Notes: generated from the letters alone by a model not told the origin. A DNA stretch of 64,000 nucleotides from Tibeticola sediminis (GCF_003843835.1 NZ_RKQL01000006.1:110024-174023), one strand, 5' to 3'; counted from the stretch's first letter, positions 37,292 through 47,556 are shown. A program made the numbers and translations.

Positions 37292-37615
37292 TCAGGCCAG
37301 GGTGGGTGATGGGGGCTCACGAAGCTGGGCTAGGACGAGCCGCACCGCTTCGGCACCCCGCCCGACCCACTCGGACCCGGGCTCGCGCCGGGCCAGCAGC
37401 AGATCGAGCAGATCGTTGTCTGCCAAAGCCATCAAGGCGTAGAGGCCGCGGGCTTGCGCGTAGGTCAGGTGCCGTTCGTAACGCTGGAAAAACCGCTCGA
37501 TGAAGAGGTCGTTTTCGAGCAGGCCGCGACGGCATCGCCACCGCAGCCGGCTCAAGTCCCGTTCGCTGACGACTTCGTCGTCGGCTCCGGCTTCGAGGAA
37601 GCGATCGGTTTCCAA
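37292..37615 (-). CDS. sdhE: FAD assembly factor SdhE
   Basis: Small DUF339 protein needed for covalent FAD attachment to SdhA. The 107-residue product has the key motif RRGLLENDLFIERFF, preceded by LSRLRWRC. It sits 19 bases after sdhB and before gltA, its usual betaproteobacterial position. Confidence 0.94.
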   Translation of the reverse strand: METDRFLEAGADDEVVSERDLSRLRWRCRRGLLENDLFIERFFQRYERHLTYAQARGLYALMALADNDLLDLLLARREPGSEWVGRGAEAVRLVLAQLREPPSPTLA

Positions 37616-37634
37616 GCGGTGTCGCCCTGCGTCG

Positions 37635-38339
37635 TCAGACGGTGCGCTGGACCATCATTTCTTTGATCTTGCCGATCGCCAGCGTGGGGTTCAAACCCTT
37701 GGGGCAGACGTCGACGCAGTTCATGATGGTGTGGCAGCGGAACAGACGGTACGGATCCTCGAGGTTGTCGAGGCGCTCGGCCGTGGCCTCGTCGCGGCTG
37801 TCGGCCAGGAAGCGATAGGCCTGCAGCAGACCCGCGGGCCCGACGAACTTGTCGGGGTTCCACCAGAAGCTCGGGCAGCTCGTCGAGCAGCTGGCGCAGA
37901 GGATGCACTCGTAGAGGCCGTTGAGCTCCTCGCGCTCCTCGGGGCTTTGCAGCCGCTCTTTTTCGGGCGGAATCGAGTCGTTGATCAGATACGGCTTGAT
38001 CGAGTGGTACTGTTTGAAGAACAGCGTCATGTCCACGATCAGGTCGCGAACCACCGGCAGGCCGGGCAGCGGCTTCAATACGATGGTCTGCGGCAGCGTG
38101 CGCATGTTGGTCAGGCAGGCCAAGCCGTTCTTCCCGTTGATGTTCATCGCGTCCGAGCCGCAGACACCTTCACGGCAGGAGCGGCGGAACGAAAGCGTCG
38201 GGTCGATGGCCTTGAGTTTCATGAGGACGTCGAGCAGCATGCGCTCGTGACCGTCGAGTTCGACCTCGAGCGTCTGCATGTAGGGCTTGGCGTCCTTGTC
38301 CGGGTCGTAGCGATAGATCTTGAACGTGCGTTTTTCCAT
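37635..38339 (-). CDS. sdhB: Succinate dehydrogenase iron-sulfur subunit
   Basis: Carries electrons from FAD to quinone through three iron-sulfur clusters. The 234-residue protein shows the 2Fe-2S region SCREGVCGSDAMNING and the 4Fe-4S/3Fe-4S cysteines in CILCASCSTSCPSFW and FRCHTIMNCVDVCPKGLNP. ATG at 38339 (MEKRTFKIYRYDPDKD) is the family start; 23 bases after sdhA. Confidence 0.98.
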   Translation of the reverse strand: MEKRTFKIYRYDPDKDAKPYMQTLEVELDGHERMLLDVLMKLKAIDPTLSFRRSCREGVCGSDAMNINGKNGLACLTNMRTLPQTIVLKPLPGLPVVRDLIVDMTLFFKQYHSIKPYLINDSIPPEKERLQSPEEREELNGLYECILCASCSTSCPSFWWNPDKFVGPAGLLQAYRFLADSRDEATAERLDNLEDPYRLFRCHTIMNCVDVCPKGLNPTLAIGKIKEMMVQRTV

Positions 38340-38362
38340 GATGGGGCTCCGGTTCGGACGGC

Positions 38363-40171
38363 TCAGAACGTGCGGACTTTCGGTGGAATCGATTCCACCG
38401 TCAGCGGTTTGAGGTTGACGGGCTTGTAGCTCAGGCTGTTGGTGGCGCGGTGCCACAGCGTGTGCTTGAGCCAGTTCGCGTCGTCGCGGCCCAACGGCGC
38501 GACCGGGTCGTCGGCGGCGCGCTCGTAGTCTTTGACGGTGTGCGCACCCCGGCATTCGTGGCGGGCCGCGGCCGATACCATCGTGGCTTGTGCGGCTTCG
38601 ATGAGGTTCTCGACCTCGAGCGCCTCGATGCGCGCGGTGTTGAAGACGCGCGATTTGTCCTTGAGCCCGATGGCCGCCACGCGCTTGCGCAACTCGGCGA
38701 CCTTGACCACGCCCTCGTCCATGCTCTTTTGGGTGCGGAACACGCCGGCATGCTGTTGCATCGTGGCGCGCAGTTCATTGGCCACATCTTGCGCATACTC
38801 GCCCGAAGTGGCGTCTTCGAGGCGGTTGACGCGCTCGAGCGTGGCGTCTGCAGCATCCGCCGGCAGCGGCTTGTGTTCACCGAAGCTGCGAACGAACTCG
38901 ACGATGTGGTTGCCCGCGGAGCGGCCGAACACCAGCAGGTCGAGCAGCGAGTTGGTGCCCAGGCGGTTGGCGCCGTGCACGCTTACGCACGAGCACTCGC
39001 CGACGGCATACAGGCCCCGGACCGGCACATTCTGGCCTTGCGCGTCAGGAACGACGACCTGGCCGTGGATGTTGGTCGGAATGCCGCCCATCTGGTAGTG
39101 GATGGTCGGCACGACGGGAATCGGCTCGCGCGTGATGTCGACGTTGGCGAAGTTCACCCCGATCTCATAGACCGAGGGCAGCCGCTTGTGGATGGTCTCG
39201 GCGCCCAGGTGGTCGAGCTTGAGCAGGATGTAGTCCTTGTTCGGACCGCAGCCCCGGCCTTCCTTGATTTCCTGGTCCATGCAGCGCGAGACGAAGTCGC
39301 GCGGCGCGAGGTCTTTGAGCGTGGGCGCGTAGCGCTCCATGAAGCGCTCGCCGTTGCTGTTGAGCAAAATCGCGCCCTCGCCGCGGCAGCCTTCGGTCAG
39401 CAGCACACCGGCGCCGGCGACGCCGGTCGGGTGGAACTGCCAAAACTCCATGTCTTGCAGCGGAATGTCGGCCCGTGCGGCCAGGCCCAGGCCGTCGCCC
39501 GTGTTGATGAAAGCGTTGGTGCTGGCCGCGAAGATGCGGCCCGCGCCGCCGGTGGCCAGCAAGACCGTCTTGGCTTCGAGGATGTAGAGGTCGCCGGTTT
39601 CCATCTCCAGCGCGGTCACGCCGACCACATCGCCCTCGGCGTCGCGGATCAGGTCCAGCGCCATCCATTCGACGAAGAACTGGGTTCGGGCGCGGACGTT
39701 TTGCTGGTAGAGCGTATGCAACATCGCATGGCCCGTGCGGTCCGCCGCCGCGCAGGCGCGCTGCACCGGCTTTTCACCGTAATTCGCGGTGTGTCCGCCA
39801 AACGGCCGCTGATAGATGGTGCCGTCCGGGTTGCGGTCGAACGGCATACCCATGTGCTCGAGCTCGTACACCACTTTGGGTGCTTCGCGGCACATGAATT
39901 CGATCGCGTCCTGGTCACCGAGCCAGTCCGAGCCCTTGATCGTGTCGTAGAAGTGGTAGTGCCAGTTGTCTTCGGACATGTTGCCTAGGCTCGCCCCAAT
40001 GCCGCCTTGCGCCGCCACCGTGTGCGAGCGGGTCGGGAAAACCTTGGACAGAACAGCGACGTTCAAGCCCGCTTGCGCCAGTTGCAGCGACGCACGCATG
40101 CCGGAGCCACCGGCGCCCACGATGACGACGTCGAAGCGACGACGGGCGATGTCTTTTTTCGTGTAACTCAT
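38363..40171 (-). CDS. sdhA: Succinate dehydrogenase flavoprotein subunit
   Basis: Catalytic subunit oxidising succinate to fumarate. The 602-residue protein has the FAD-binding start VVIVGAGGSGMRASLQLA, the flavinylation segment SHTVAAQGG, the substrate loop HPTGVAGAGVLLTEGCRGEGA and the catalytic arginine region ALAPRDFVSR-like (DLAPRDFVSRCMDQEI). Confidence 0.98.
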   Translation of the reverse strand: MSYTKKDIARRRFDVVIVGAGGSGMRASLQLAQAGLNVAVLSKVFPTRSHTVAAQGGIGASLGNMSEDNWHYHFYDTIKGSDWLGDQDAIEFMCREAPKVVYELEHMGMPFDRNPDGTIYQRPFGGHTANYGEKPVQRACAAADRTGHAMLHTLYQQNVRARTQFFVEWMALDLIRDAEGDVVGVTALEMETGDLYILEAKTVLLATGGAGRIFAASTNAFINTGDGLGLAARADIPLQDMEFWQFHPTGVAGAGVLLTEGCRGEGAILLNSNGERFMERYAPTLKDLAPRDFVSRCMDQEIKEGRGCGPNKDYILLKLDHLGAETIHKRLPSVYEIGVNFANVDITREPIPVVPTIHYQMGGIPTNIHGQVVVPDAQGQNVPVRGLYAVGECSCVSVHGANRLGTNSLLDLLVFGRSAGNHIVEFVRSFGEHKPLPADAADATLERVNRLEDATSGEYAQDVANELRATMQQHAGVFRTQKSMDEGVVKVAELRKRVAAIGLKDKSRVFNTARIEALEVENLIEAAQATMVSAAARHECRGAHTVKDYERAADDPVAPLGRDDANWLKHTLWHRATNSLSYKPVNLKPLTVESIPPKVRTF

Positions 40172-40198
40172 GGTCTCTCGTCTTTCAGAATCGATGGC

Positions 40199-40567
40199 TT
40201 ACAGGCGCCAGAGCACTTCGATCGCCCAACCCGCGCAGCCCAACAGCCACACGAGCGTGAAGACCTGCAGCACCAGCCGCACCGAGGTGGGCTTGGCATA
40301 GTCCATCCAGATGTTGCGCACACCGATCCAGGCGTGCCAGATCAGCGCGACGATCACCGAGAAGGTCAGCACCTTCATCCAGCGCGCCGCAAAAATACCC
40401 GCCCAGGTGTCGTAGCCGATCGGGCCGGCGGAGAACAACAGTTGCACGAGCACCACCAAGGTAAAGGCGGCGAGCACGGCGGCCGTGGCTCCTTGGGCGA
40501 GCCAGTCGCGTACACCATAGTGCGCGCCGACGACGCGTCGCTTCGGGCCGTAGTTCACAGTAGCCAT
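40199..40567 (-). CDS. sdhD: Succinate dehydrogenase membrane anchor subunit
   Basis: A 122-residue three-helix subunit that, with SdhC, binds heme b and quinone. It starts with the soluble segment NYGPKRRVVGAHYGVRDWLAQG, typical of the proteobacterial SdhD, and has HAWIGVRNIWMDYAKPTSVRL with the heme or quinone site residues. 27 bases before sdhA. Confidence 0.95.
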   Translation of the reverse strand: MATVNYGPKRRVVGAHYGVRDWLAQGATAAVLAAFTLVVLVQLLFSAGPIGYDTWAGIFAARWMKVLTFSVIVALIWHAWIGVRNIWMDYAKPTSVRLVLQVFTLVWLLGCAGWAIEVLWRL

Positions 40568-40585
40568 GGATTCACTCCTCGCGGA

Positions 40586-41023
40586 TCAATACAAGCCAAA
40601 CAACTTTGCGCCGAGAACCGCCGTCAGGCCAAGGCTCAGCACGAGCACCGTGACCGCCGATTGGCGGCCAAATTCCTTCGAGAGCTTGTGCGTCACCTCC
40701 ATGTAGAGATGGCGCAAACCGGCGAACAGGTGGTGGATGAACGCCCACATCAGCGCCAGCGCCACGAGTTTCATGAACCAGCCCGGGACGAAACCGAGCC
40801 CCACGTTGAACGCGGCTTTGAAACGCGCAAAGGAAATTTCCGACGAGACGGACGTATCGAACAGCCAGATGATGAGGGGCAACAGCAGGAACATCAGCGC
40901 GCCGCTGACTCGGTGCAGGATCGAAACCCAGCCGGCTGGCGGCAGCCGATAGGTGGTGAGGTCCTTGAAGGCATTGATGTTCCGGAACTCGGGTCGTTGC
41001 GGTCGGGTTTCAGTCATGCTCAT
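40586..41023 (-). CDS. sdhC: Succinate dehydrogenase cytochrome b556 subunit
   Basis: A 145-residue membrane subunit with three helices. The family signature RPPAGWVSILHRVSG-like (RLPPAGWVSILHRVSGALMFLLLP) is near the start, and HHLFAGLRHLYMEVTH holds the heme ligand histidine region. ATG at 41023 (MSMTETRP) is used; ATG at 41017 is also possible. First gene of the sdh run; the GntR gene lies 162 bases upstream on the same strand. Confidence 0.95.
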   Translation of the reverse strand: MSMTETRPQRPEFRNINAFKDLTTYRLPPAGWVSILHRVSGALMFLLLPLIIWLFDTSVSSEISFARFKAAFNVGLGFVPGWFMKLVALALMWAFIHHLFAGLRHLYMEVTHKLSKEFGRQSAVTVLVLSLGLTAVLGAKLFGLY

Positions 41024-41185
41024 GGTCGACGTCCTCGGTTTGTTATGGGAATCGGTGCGGGAGTTGGGGAAGCAAGCGGGAATTCTATTGCGCTGCACCA
41101 TTGCGAGCGCCGGCCGCAGAGCGACCCTGGGGCGCGCGCCAGTATTCTGCGCTTCTTTGGCCTGCGACGGCGGGCGGTTCCGACT

Positions 41186-41965
41186 TCATTGGAGTTCGTT
41201 GAAGTAGTGATGCGTGTCGGTGCGGTAGAGGCCGCGGCGCAGCTCCATGGGCCGGTCGCCATAGGTGTAGGCGGTGCGCTCGACGCTCAGGAGCGGTGAG
41301 CCGGGCGCGATGCCGAGCAGTTCGGCCTGACTCGGGTCGGCTGCGACGGCGCGAATGCGTTCTTCGGCGCGAACCATGCGCACCCCAAATTCTTCCTCGA
41401 ACAGGGCATAGGTCGGACCCGGGTAGCTGGCCAGGGCGTCCGCCGTGAGCCCTTTGAAGGCGACCCCCGGCAACCAGAGGTCTTCGAGGATGGTCGGGAC
41501 GCCTTTGAACGACAGCACGCGGCGAACCTGGATGACCGGGTCACCCGGGCGCAGACCCAGCCCGCGGGCGACATCGCCCGTCGCGCGGGCGCGGCGACAG
41601 TCGAGGATGGATCGCTGCGCGGGGCCTTCGCTGTCGAGGTCGCCCTCATCGGGCTTGAGCCGCAGGAAGCGGTATTCGACCTGGCGCTCGGAATGGGTGG
41701 CGACGAAGGTGCCCTTGCCCTGGCGGCGCACCAGCAGGTTTTCGGCGGCGAGCTCGTCGATGGCTTTGCGCACCGTTCCCTGGCTGACGCGGAAACGCCC
41801 GGCGAGTTCGGTCTCGCTCGGAATCGCTTCGCCCGGCTTCCATTCACCGGCTTGCAAGCTGCGCAGAATCAGTGCCTTGATCTGTTGGTAGAGCGGGCTG
41901 AAGGCCGGCGTGTCCACGCCGGCTGCGGAGGCAGGCTCTTCCGGGGTGACGGGTAGATGTTGCAT
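41186..41965 (-). CDS. GntR family transcriptional regulator (HutC subfamily)
   Basis: A 259-residue regulator. Residues about 25-95 are the winged helix-turn-helix (YQQIKALILRSLQAGEWKPGEAIPSETELAGRFRVSQGTVRKAIDELAAENLLVRRQGKGTFV), and residues about 105-255 the UTRA ligand domain (ending RPMELRRGLYRTDTHHYFNEL). It stands between the sdh-gltA run and the divergent mdh run, so it probably senses a TCA-related acid and controls these genes. An AT-rich palindrome lies upstream of it. Confidence 0.93.
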   Translation of the reverse strand: MQHLPVTPEEPASAAGVDTPAFSPLYQQIKALILRSLQAGEWKPGEAIPSETELAGRFRVSQGTVRKAIDELAAENLLVRRQGKGTFVATHSERQVEYRFLRLKPDEGDLDSEGPAQRSILDCRRARATGDVARGLGLRPGDPVIQVRRVLSFKGVPTILEDLWLPGVAFKGLTADALASYPGPTYALFEEEFGVRMVRAEERIRAVAADPSQAELLGIAPGSPLLSVERTAYTYGDRPMELRRGLYRTDTHHYFNELQ

Positions 41966-42030
41966 GGTGCCGGCAGCACACGGACGAAGGGTAGACGAAG
42001 GATCGAAAGACCGAAAACGGCCATTATCAT

Positions 42031-42051
42031 ATCTTATATAAGACATAAGAT
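42031..42051. promoter_or_regulatory. AT-rich palindrome, candidate GntR operator
   Basis: TCTTATATAAGA at 42032-42043 is a perfect 12-base palindrome; it is nested in a wider inverted repeat ATCTTAT (42031-42037) and ATAAGAT (42045-42051). It ends four bases before the -35 box of the mdh promoter in a region that is strikingly AT-rich for this genome. GntR-family operators are often short AT-centred palindromes, and the gntR gene is immediately beside it. Confidence 0.65.
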
Positions 42052-42054
42052 AAA

Positions 42055-42083
42055 TTGACGTTCGACCCCATCGGCGGTACACT
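42055..42083 (+). promoter_or_regulatory. Sigma-70-type promoter of mdh
   Basis: TTGACG (42055-42060), a 17-base spacer, TACACT (42078-42083). This would start transcription near 42090 and leave a leader of about 140 bases before the mdh ATG. Confidence 0.65.
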
Positions 42084-42104
42084 GCCGTCCCTGTGGGCGC
42101 GCTC

Positions 42105-42117
42105 GGGCAACGCTGAA
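42105..42117 (+). repeat. Fragment of the GGGCAACGCTGAA repeat in the mdh leader
   Basis: GGGCAACGCTGAA, 13 bases identical to the arms of the hairpin elements at 54346, 57691 and 61704. No inverted partner is found nearby, so it is a partial copy or chance match. Confidence 0.4.
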
Positions 42118-42232
42118 TCCGTTCCTGCGATGGCCCGCGCCTGGCCGCTCGCCAGCACAGCACCTGCGCGGGGCGTCGGGCGGCAGAACCCGTGCAATGT
42201 TTCATCTTCCTGATTGACCTGGAGTCTTCGCC

Positions 42233-43219
42233 ATGAGCAAAAAACCCGTTCGAGTGGCCGTTACCGGCGCCGCTGGCCAGATTGGCTACGCTTTGTTGTT
42301 CCGTATCGCATCGGGTGAGATGCTCGGTAAGGATCAGCCCGTCATCCTGCAACTGCTCGAAATCCCCGACGAGAAAGCGCAGAAGGCGCTCAAAGGCGTG
42401 ATGATGGAGCTCGAAGACTGCGCCTTCCCGCTGCTCGCCGGAATGGAAGCGCACAGCGACCCGATGACCGCGTTCAAGGACACGGACTACGCGCTGCTCG
42501 TCGGTTCGCGTCCGCGCGGGCCGGGCATGGAGCGTGCCGAATTGCTCGCCGTCAACGGCGCCATCTTCATTGCGCAGGGCAAGGCGCTCAACGCCGTGGC
42601 GAGCCGCAACGTGAAAGTGCTGGTGGTGGGCAACCCCGCCAATACCAATGCTTGGATCGCGATGAAGAGTGCGCCGGATCTGCCGCGCAAGAACTTCACC
42701 GCCATGCTGCGTCTGGACCACAACCGTGCGCTGTCGCAAATTGCGGCCAAGACCGGCAAGCCCGTCTCCAGCATCGAAAAGCTCTGCGTCTGGGGCAACC
42801 ACTCGCCGACCATGTACGCCGACTACCGGTTCGCGACCATCGAGGGTCAGTCCGTCAAGGAGATGATCAACGACGAAACCTGGAACCGCGAGGTGTTTCT
42901 GCCGACCGTGGGCAAGCGCGGTGCTGCGATCATCGAAGCCCGTGGCCTGTCGTCGGCGGCCTCGGCGGCGAATGCCGCCATCGACCACATGCGCGATTGG
43001 GCGCTCGGCAGCAATGGGCGTTGGGTCACGATGGGCATCCCGTCCGACGGCTGGTACGACATTCCGAAAGACACCATGTTCGGCTTCCCGGTGGTTTGCG
43101 AAGGCGGCGAATACAAAGTCGTCGAAGGCTTGCCGATGGATGACTTCAGCCGCGAGCGCATCGCCATCACGCTCAAGGAACTGCTGGACGAGCAGGCGGC
43201 AGTCAAGCACCTCGTCTGA
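42233..43219 (+). CDS. mdh: Malate dehydrogenase
   Basis: NAD-dependent oxidation of malate to oxaloacetate. The 328-residue protein is the cytosolic-type MDH with [23 protein letters not shown] at the nucleotide site, [11 protein letters not shown], the [13 protein letters not shown] segment, LDHNRA with substrate arginine region, and the catalytic histidine in [12 protein letters not shown]. Divergent from gntR; a 24-base gap leads to the next gene. Confidence 0.97.
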   Translation: MSKKPVRVAVTGAAGQIGYALLFRIASGEMLGKDQPVILQLLEIPDEKAQKALKGVMMELEDCAFPLLAGMEAHSDPMTAFKDTDYALLVGSRPRGPGMERAELLAVNGAIFIAQGKALNAVASRNVKVLVVGNPANTNAWIAMKSAPDLPRKNFTAMLRLDHNRALSQIAAKTGKPVSSIEKLCVWGNHSPTMYADYRFATIEGQSVKEMINDETWNREVFLPTVGKRGAAIIEARGLSSAASAANAAIDHMRDWALGSNGRWVTMGIPSDGWYDIPKDTMFGFPVVCEGGEYKVVEGLPMDDFSRERIAITLKELLDEQAAVKHLV

Positions 43220-43242
43220 AACACGCCCTTCTTCGCTCGAGC

Positions 43243-44223
43243 GTGAAAGCCCATCCTCGCGAGGTGCTGCTGGGCGCGCGGTCGGCGCCGCTGTTGCCGG
43301 TGTGCGATCACTACAGCGGCGTCGAGGCCCGCATGCGCAAGAGCCTGCAGCTGCAGGCCGAATTGCAGCAGGCCTTCGGCACCTGCGTGATGGACGTCAC
43401 GCTCGACTGCGAAGACGGTGCGCCCGTGGGTGGCGAGGCCGAACATGCGGCGCTCGTGGCCGAGCTCGCGCGGACGGCGCCGCCTGGGGCGCGCGTTGCC
43501 GTTCGCGTCCACGCGGTCGACCATCCTGCCTTCGCGTCGGACGTGGCGCAGATCGTCGCTCAAGCCGGCCAGCGGCTCTGTCATGTGATGGTGCCGAAGG
43601 TCGAGAGCGTCGACGACGTCGCGCAGGCGGTGGCCGCCATCGACGCAGCGGGTGGGGCCGATTTACCGCTGCATGTCTTGATCGAGTCCCCGAGGGCCGT
43701 GCACCATGCGTTCGAGATCGCCGCGCATCCCCGGGTGCAGTCGCTGAGCTTCGGACTGATGGACTTTGTTTCGGCGCACGGGGGAGCCGTTCCGGCGCAG
43801 GCCATGACTTCCACGGGGCAGTTTACGCATCCGCTGGTGGTGCGCGCCAAGCTCGAGGTGGCTTCGGCCGCGCACGCCTGGGGTAAGGTTCCCGCGCACG
43901 GTGTCGTGACCGAGATTGCCGACCGCGCCGCTTTGCGCGAGGCAGCGCGTCGCGCCGCCCGAGAGTTCGGCTACACCCGGATGTGGAGCATCCACCCCGA
44001 TCAGGTGTTGCCGATCGTCGAGGCCTTCGCGCCCGATGCGGCCGAGGTCGAGCAGGCGCAGTCGGTTCTCGAGGCGGCCCTGCGCGCGGACTGGGGGCCC
44101 GTGAACGTGGGCGGCGTGCTGCATGACCGGGCGAGTTACCGCTACTGGTGGCAGGTGATCGAGCGCGCCCATCGCACGGGCCGCCCGCTTGGGTCTACCA
44201 TGAAGGCCTTGCTCGACGCCTGA
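43243..44223 (+). CDS. CitE-like HpcH/HpaI aldolase family protein
   Basis: A 326-residue TIM-barrel protein of the citrate lyase beta-subunit/malyl-CoA lyase group: [14 protein letters not shown] (family ED pair), [24 protein letters not shown] with a metal-ligand glutamate, and [13 protein letters not shown] with the aspartate. The start is GTG at 43243. Solitary CitE-like proteins cleave or form CoA esters such as citramalyl- or malyl-CoA; the substrate here is unknown. Its place between mdh and acnB suggests a role linked to organic acids. Confidence 0.85.
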   Translation: MKAHPREVLLGARSAPLLPVCDHYSGVEARMRKSLQLQAELQQAFGTCVMDVTLDCEDGAPVGGEAEHAALVAELARTAPPGARVAVRVHAVDHPAFASDVAQIVAQAGQRLCHVMVPKVESVDDVAQAVAAIDAAGGADLPLHVLIESPRAVHHAFEIAAHPRVQSLSFGLMDFVSAHGGAVPAQAMTSTGQFTHPLVVRAKLEVASAAHAWGKVPAHGVVTEIADRAALREAARRAAREFGYTRMWSIHPDQVLPIVEAFAPDAAEVEQAQSVLEAALRADWGPVNVGGVLHDRASYRYWWQVIERAHRTGRPLGSTMKALLDA

Positions 44224-44262
44224 GCGTCGGAGATCGAAGCCACACGAGAGAAGGAGCTGGTG

Positions 44263-44817
44263 ATGAACATCTGCAACAAGCGGGTGCGCGGCCTGATGGG
44301 CGGTGCGGTTTTGCTGGGTCTGGCTGTGGCGCCATCGGTTTGGGCCGCGCCGCAAGAGGCGAAGAGCGCGCCTGCCGTGAAAAGACACGCCCCCGCCCCG
44401 AAGCAGCCAGCCGCCACCGCGAAGACCCCCGCGGTCGCTGCACCGGCAGCGGAGGAGCCGCTGCAGGCCGAGCAGCTTGCGGTGGCCGAGCAGGTTCAGA
44501 CCGGCAACATCCCGTGTGAGTTGGGTGCGCGCATCAAGCTCGTCGCCGATGCCGCCAAGCCCGGTTACTTCGACCTCGAGGGGCAGAGCTACCGTTACCG
44601 GCTGCACCCGGTGGTGAGCCGCACGGGCGCGATTCGCCTCGAGGATGTGCAGCGTGGCGCCGTCTGGATCCAGTTGGCGAACAAGTCGATGCTGATGGAT
44701 CAAAAGAACGGCCGGCGTCTCGCCGATGAATGCATGAGCGAGCGTCAGATGGCGGTTGCCGAGGCCTACAAAAAGAACCCGCCGCAGCACTTGCTCGAAG
44801 CCGCCGCGCCGAATTGA
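44263..44817 (+). CDS. Exported protein of unknown function
   Basis: A 184-residue protein with a signal peptide (RGLMGGAVLLGLAVAPSVWA, cleavage likely after AWA-type VWA at about residue 28), then a Pro/Ala/Lys-rich linker of about 45 residues, and a C-terminal domain of about 100 residues (IPCELGARIKLVADAAKPGYFDLEGQSYRYRLHPVVSRTGAIRLEDV) that I do not recognise. The ATG at 44263 is seven bases after AAGGAG; a GTG at 44260 overlaps it. It is common for such a protein to sit between the CitE-like gene and acnB in this group, but its function is not known to me. Confidence 0.75.
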   Translation: MNICNKRVRGLMGGAVLLGLAVAPSVWAAPQEAKSAPAVKRHAPAPKQPAATAKTPAVAAPAAEEPLQAEQLAVAEQVQTGNIPCELGARIKLVADAAKPGYFDLEGQSYRYRLHPVVSRTGAIRLEDVQRGAVWIQLANKSMLMDQKNGRRLADECMSERQMAVAEAYKKNPPQHLLEAAAPN

Positions 44818-44898
44818 GATGCAGGCCTTGATTCGCCTGGAGCGCCGCCCGACCCCTCAATTTTGATTCGATAGCCTGAGAAACCCTGGAGTAAGACC

Positions 44899-47493
44899 AT
44901 GTTGAAAGCCTACCGTGAACACGTCGCCGAGCGCGCAGCGCTCGGCATCCCGCCCCTGCCGCTGTCGGCCCAGCAGACGGCCGAGCTCATCGAGCTGATC
45001 AAGAACCCGCCCGCCGGGGAGAACCCGCAGGAACTGCTCGACCTGCTGGTGCATCGCGTGCCGCCGGGGGTCGATGATGCGGCCAAGGTGAAGGCCTCGT
45101 TCCTCGCCGCCGTGGCGCACGGCTCGATCCAGGTCGGCCTGATTTCCAAGGCCCGCGCGACCGAGCTGCTCGGCACGATGGTCGGGGGCTACAACGTCAA
45201 GCCGCTGATCGATCTGCTCGACGACCCCGAGGTGGCGCCCATCGCCGCTGAAGCGCTCAAGAAGACCCTGCTGATGTTCGACGCCTTCCACGACGTCGTC
45301 GAGAAGGTCGAGGCGGGCAATGCCCACGCCCGCGCGGTGATGCAGAGCTGGGCCGATGCCGAATGGTTTCTCTCGCGGGCGGAAGTGCCGCACAAGATCA
45401 CAGTCACCGCGTTCAAGGTGCCGGGTGAAACGAACACCGATGACCTGTCTCCGGCCCCCGACGCCTGGAGCCGTCCCGACATTCCGCTGCACGCGCTGGC
45501 GATGCTGAAGAACCGGCGTCCGGATGCACCCTTCGAGCCGGATGAGGACGGCAAGCGCGGCCCGATCAGCGTCATCAACAAGCTCAAGGAAAAAGGCCAC
45601 CTCGTCGCCTACGTGGGCGACGTCGTGGGAACCGGTTCGTCGCGCAAGTCGGCGACGAACAGCGTGATCTGGCACACCGGCCACGACATTCCGTTTGTGC
45701 CGAACAAGCGCTTTGGCGGTGTGACGCTCGGCGGCAAGATCGCGCCGATTTTTTTCAACACCCAGGAAGACTCCGGCTCCTTGCCGATCGAGGTGGATGT
45801 CAGCAAGATCGAGTTCGGGGACGTCATCGACATCTATCCGTATGACGGCAAGATCGAGCGCAACGGCGAAGTGCTCGCGACCTTCGCGCTCAAGAGCGAG
45901 GTGCTGCTCGATGAAGTCCGCGCGGGTGGCCGCATCAACCTCATCATCGGCCGCGGCCTGACCGCCAAGGCGCGCGAATATCTGGGCCTGCCGGCCTCGA
46001 CGGTCTTCCGCCTGCCCAAGCCGCCAGTCGACAGTGGCAAGGGCTACACGCTGGCGCAAAAAATGGTGGGTCGTGCCTGCGGCATGCCCGAGGGCAAGGG
46101 TGTACGCCCCGGTACCTACTGCGAGCCGAAGATGACGACCGTCGGCAGCCAGGACACGACCGGCCCGATGACGCGCGACGAGCTCAAAGACCTCGCCTGT
46201 TTGGGATTCTCGGCCGATCTGGTGATGCAGTCCTTCTGCCATACCGCGGCGTATCCGAAGCCGGTGGATGTGAAGATGCACCACGAGCTGCCCGAGTTCA
46301 TCAGCACGCGCGGCGGCGTGGCGCTGCGTCCGGGCGACGGCATCATCCACTCCTGGCTCAACCGCATGCTGCTGCCCGATACCGTGGGTACGGGCGGCGA
46401 CAGCCACACGCGCTTTCCCATCGGCATCAGCTTCCCGGCGGGTTCGGGCCTGGTGGCGTTTGCGGCGGCGACCGGCGTCATGCCGCTCGACATGCCCGAG
46501 TCGGTGCTGGTGCGCTTCAAGGGCGAGATGCAGCCCGGCGTGACGCTGCGCGACTTGGTGCATGCGATCCCGCTCTACGCGATCAAGCAGGGGCTGCTGA
46601 CGGTCGAGAAGAAAGGCAAAAAGAACATCTTCTCGGGCCGCATCCTCGAGATCGAAGGGCTGCCCAAGCTGAAGGTGGAGCAGGCCTTCGAGCTGTCGGA
46701 CGCCTCGGCCGAGCGTTCGGCGGCCGGTTGCACGGTGCGGCTCGACAAGGAGCCCATCATCGAATACATCCAGTCGAACATCGTGCTCCTCAAGAACATG
46801 ATCGCCGACGGCTATCAAGATGCGCGCACGCTGGCGCGGCGCATCAAGGCGATGGAGGCGTGGCTCGAGAATCCCAAGCTGCTCGAGCCCGATGCGGATG
46901 CCGAATACGCGGCGGTCATCGAGATCGACCTCAACGAAATCACCGAGCCCATCGTCTGCTGCCCGAACGACCCCGACGACGCCAAGACGCTGTCGGACGT
47001 GGCCGGCGCGAAGATCGACGAGGTGTTCATCGGCTCGTGCATGACCAACATCGGCCACTTCCGCGCCGCGAGCAAGTTGCTCGAAGGCAAGCGCGACATC
47101 CCCGTGCGCCTGTGGATGGCCCCGCCCACCAAGATGGATGCGCACCAGCTCACCGAAGAAGGCCACTACGGCGTCTTTGGTCAGGCCGGCGCGCGCATGG
47201 AAATGCCCGGCTGCAGCTTGTGCATGGGCAACCAGGCGCAGGTCAGAGAGGGCGCGACCGTCATGTCCACCAGCACCCGCAACTTCCCCAACCGCCTGGG
47301 CAAGAACACCAACGTCTACCTCGGCTCGGCGGAACTGGCCGCGATCTGCTCCAAGCTGGGCCGTATCCCCACCAAGGAAGAGTACCTGGCCGACATCGGT
47401 GTGATCAACGCCAATGGTGACAAAATCTACAAGTATCTGAACTTCGACCAGATCGGCGAGTACGTCGAGCGGGCCAAGGCGGTTCCGGTCTAA
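44899..47493 (+). CDS. acnB: Aconitate hydratase B
   Basis: Isomerises citrate to isocitrate. The 864-residue protein has the AcnB-type order: HEAT-like N-terminal domain ([22 protein letters not shown]), swivel domain, then catalytic domains with [19 protein letters not shown], the cluster cysteine in [15 protein letters not shown], and the pair [13 protein letters not shown]. Followed by a clear terminator. Confidence 0.98.
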   Translation: MLKAYREHVAERAALGIPPLPLSAQQTAELIELIKNPPAGENPQELLDLLVHRVPPGVDDAAKVKASFLAAVAHGSIQVGLISKARATELLGTMVGGYNVKPLIDLLDDPEVAPIAAEALKKTLLMFDAFHDVVEKVEAGNAHARAVMQSWADAEWFLSRAEVPHKITVTAFKVPGETNTDDLSPAPDAWSRPDIPLHALAMLKNRRPDAPFEPDEDGKRGPISVINKLKEKGHLVAYVGDVVGTGSSRKSATNSVIWHTGHDIPFVPNKRFGGVTLGGKIAPIFFNTQEDSGSLPIEVDVSKIEFGDVIDIYPYDGKIERNGEVLATFALKSEVLLDEVRAGGRINLIIGRGLTAKAREYLGLPASTVFRLPKPPVDSGKGYTLAQKMVGRACGMPEGKGVRPGTYCEPKMTTVGSQDTTGPMTRDELKDLACLGFSADLVMQSFCHTAAYPKPVDVKMHHELPEFISTRGGVALRPGDGIIHSWLNRMLLPDTVGTGGDSHTRFPIGISFPAGSGLVAFAAATGVMPLDMPESVLVRFKGEMQPGVTLRDLVHAIPLYAIKQGLLTVEKKGKKNIFSGRILEIEGLPKLKVEQAFELSDASAERSAAGCTVRLDKEPIIEYIQSNIVLLKNMIADGYQDARTLARRIKAMEAWLENPKLLEPDADAEYAAVIEIDLNEITEPIVCCPNDPDDAKTLSDVAGAKIDEVFIGSCMTNIGHFRAASKLLEGKRDIPVRLWMAPPTKMDAHQLTEEGHYGVFGQAGARMEMPGCSLCMGNQAQVREGATVMSTSTRNFPNRLGKNTNVYLGSAELAAICSKLGRIPTKEEYLADIGVINANGDKIYKYLNFDQIGEYVERAKAVPV

Positions 47494-47519
47494 TCGTTCG
47501 CACCCCCGACGCCCCGTCG

Positions 47520-47545
47520 AGCCCCGCTCTTCGGGGCTTTTTTTT
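47520..47545 (+). terminator. Intrinsic terminator after acnB
   Basis: AGCCCCG (47520-47526), 5-base loop CTCTT, CGGGGCT (47532-47538), then seven T. It ends the mdh-acnB unit 11 bases before the hyi start. Confidence 0.93.
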
Positions 47546-47556
47546 CGGGTTCCAAC

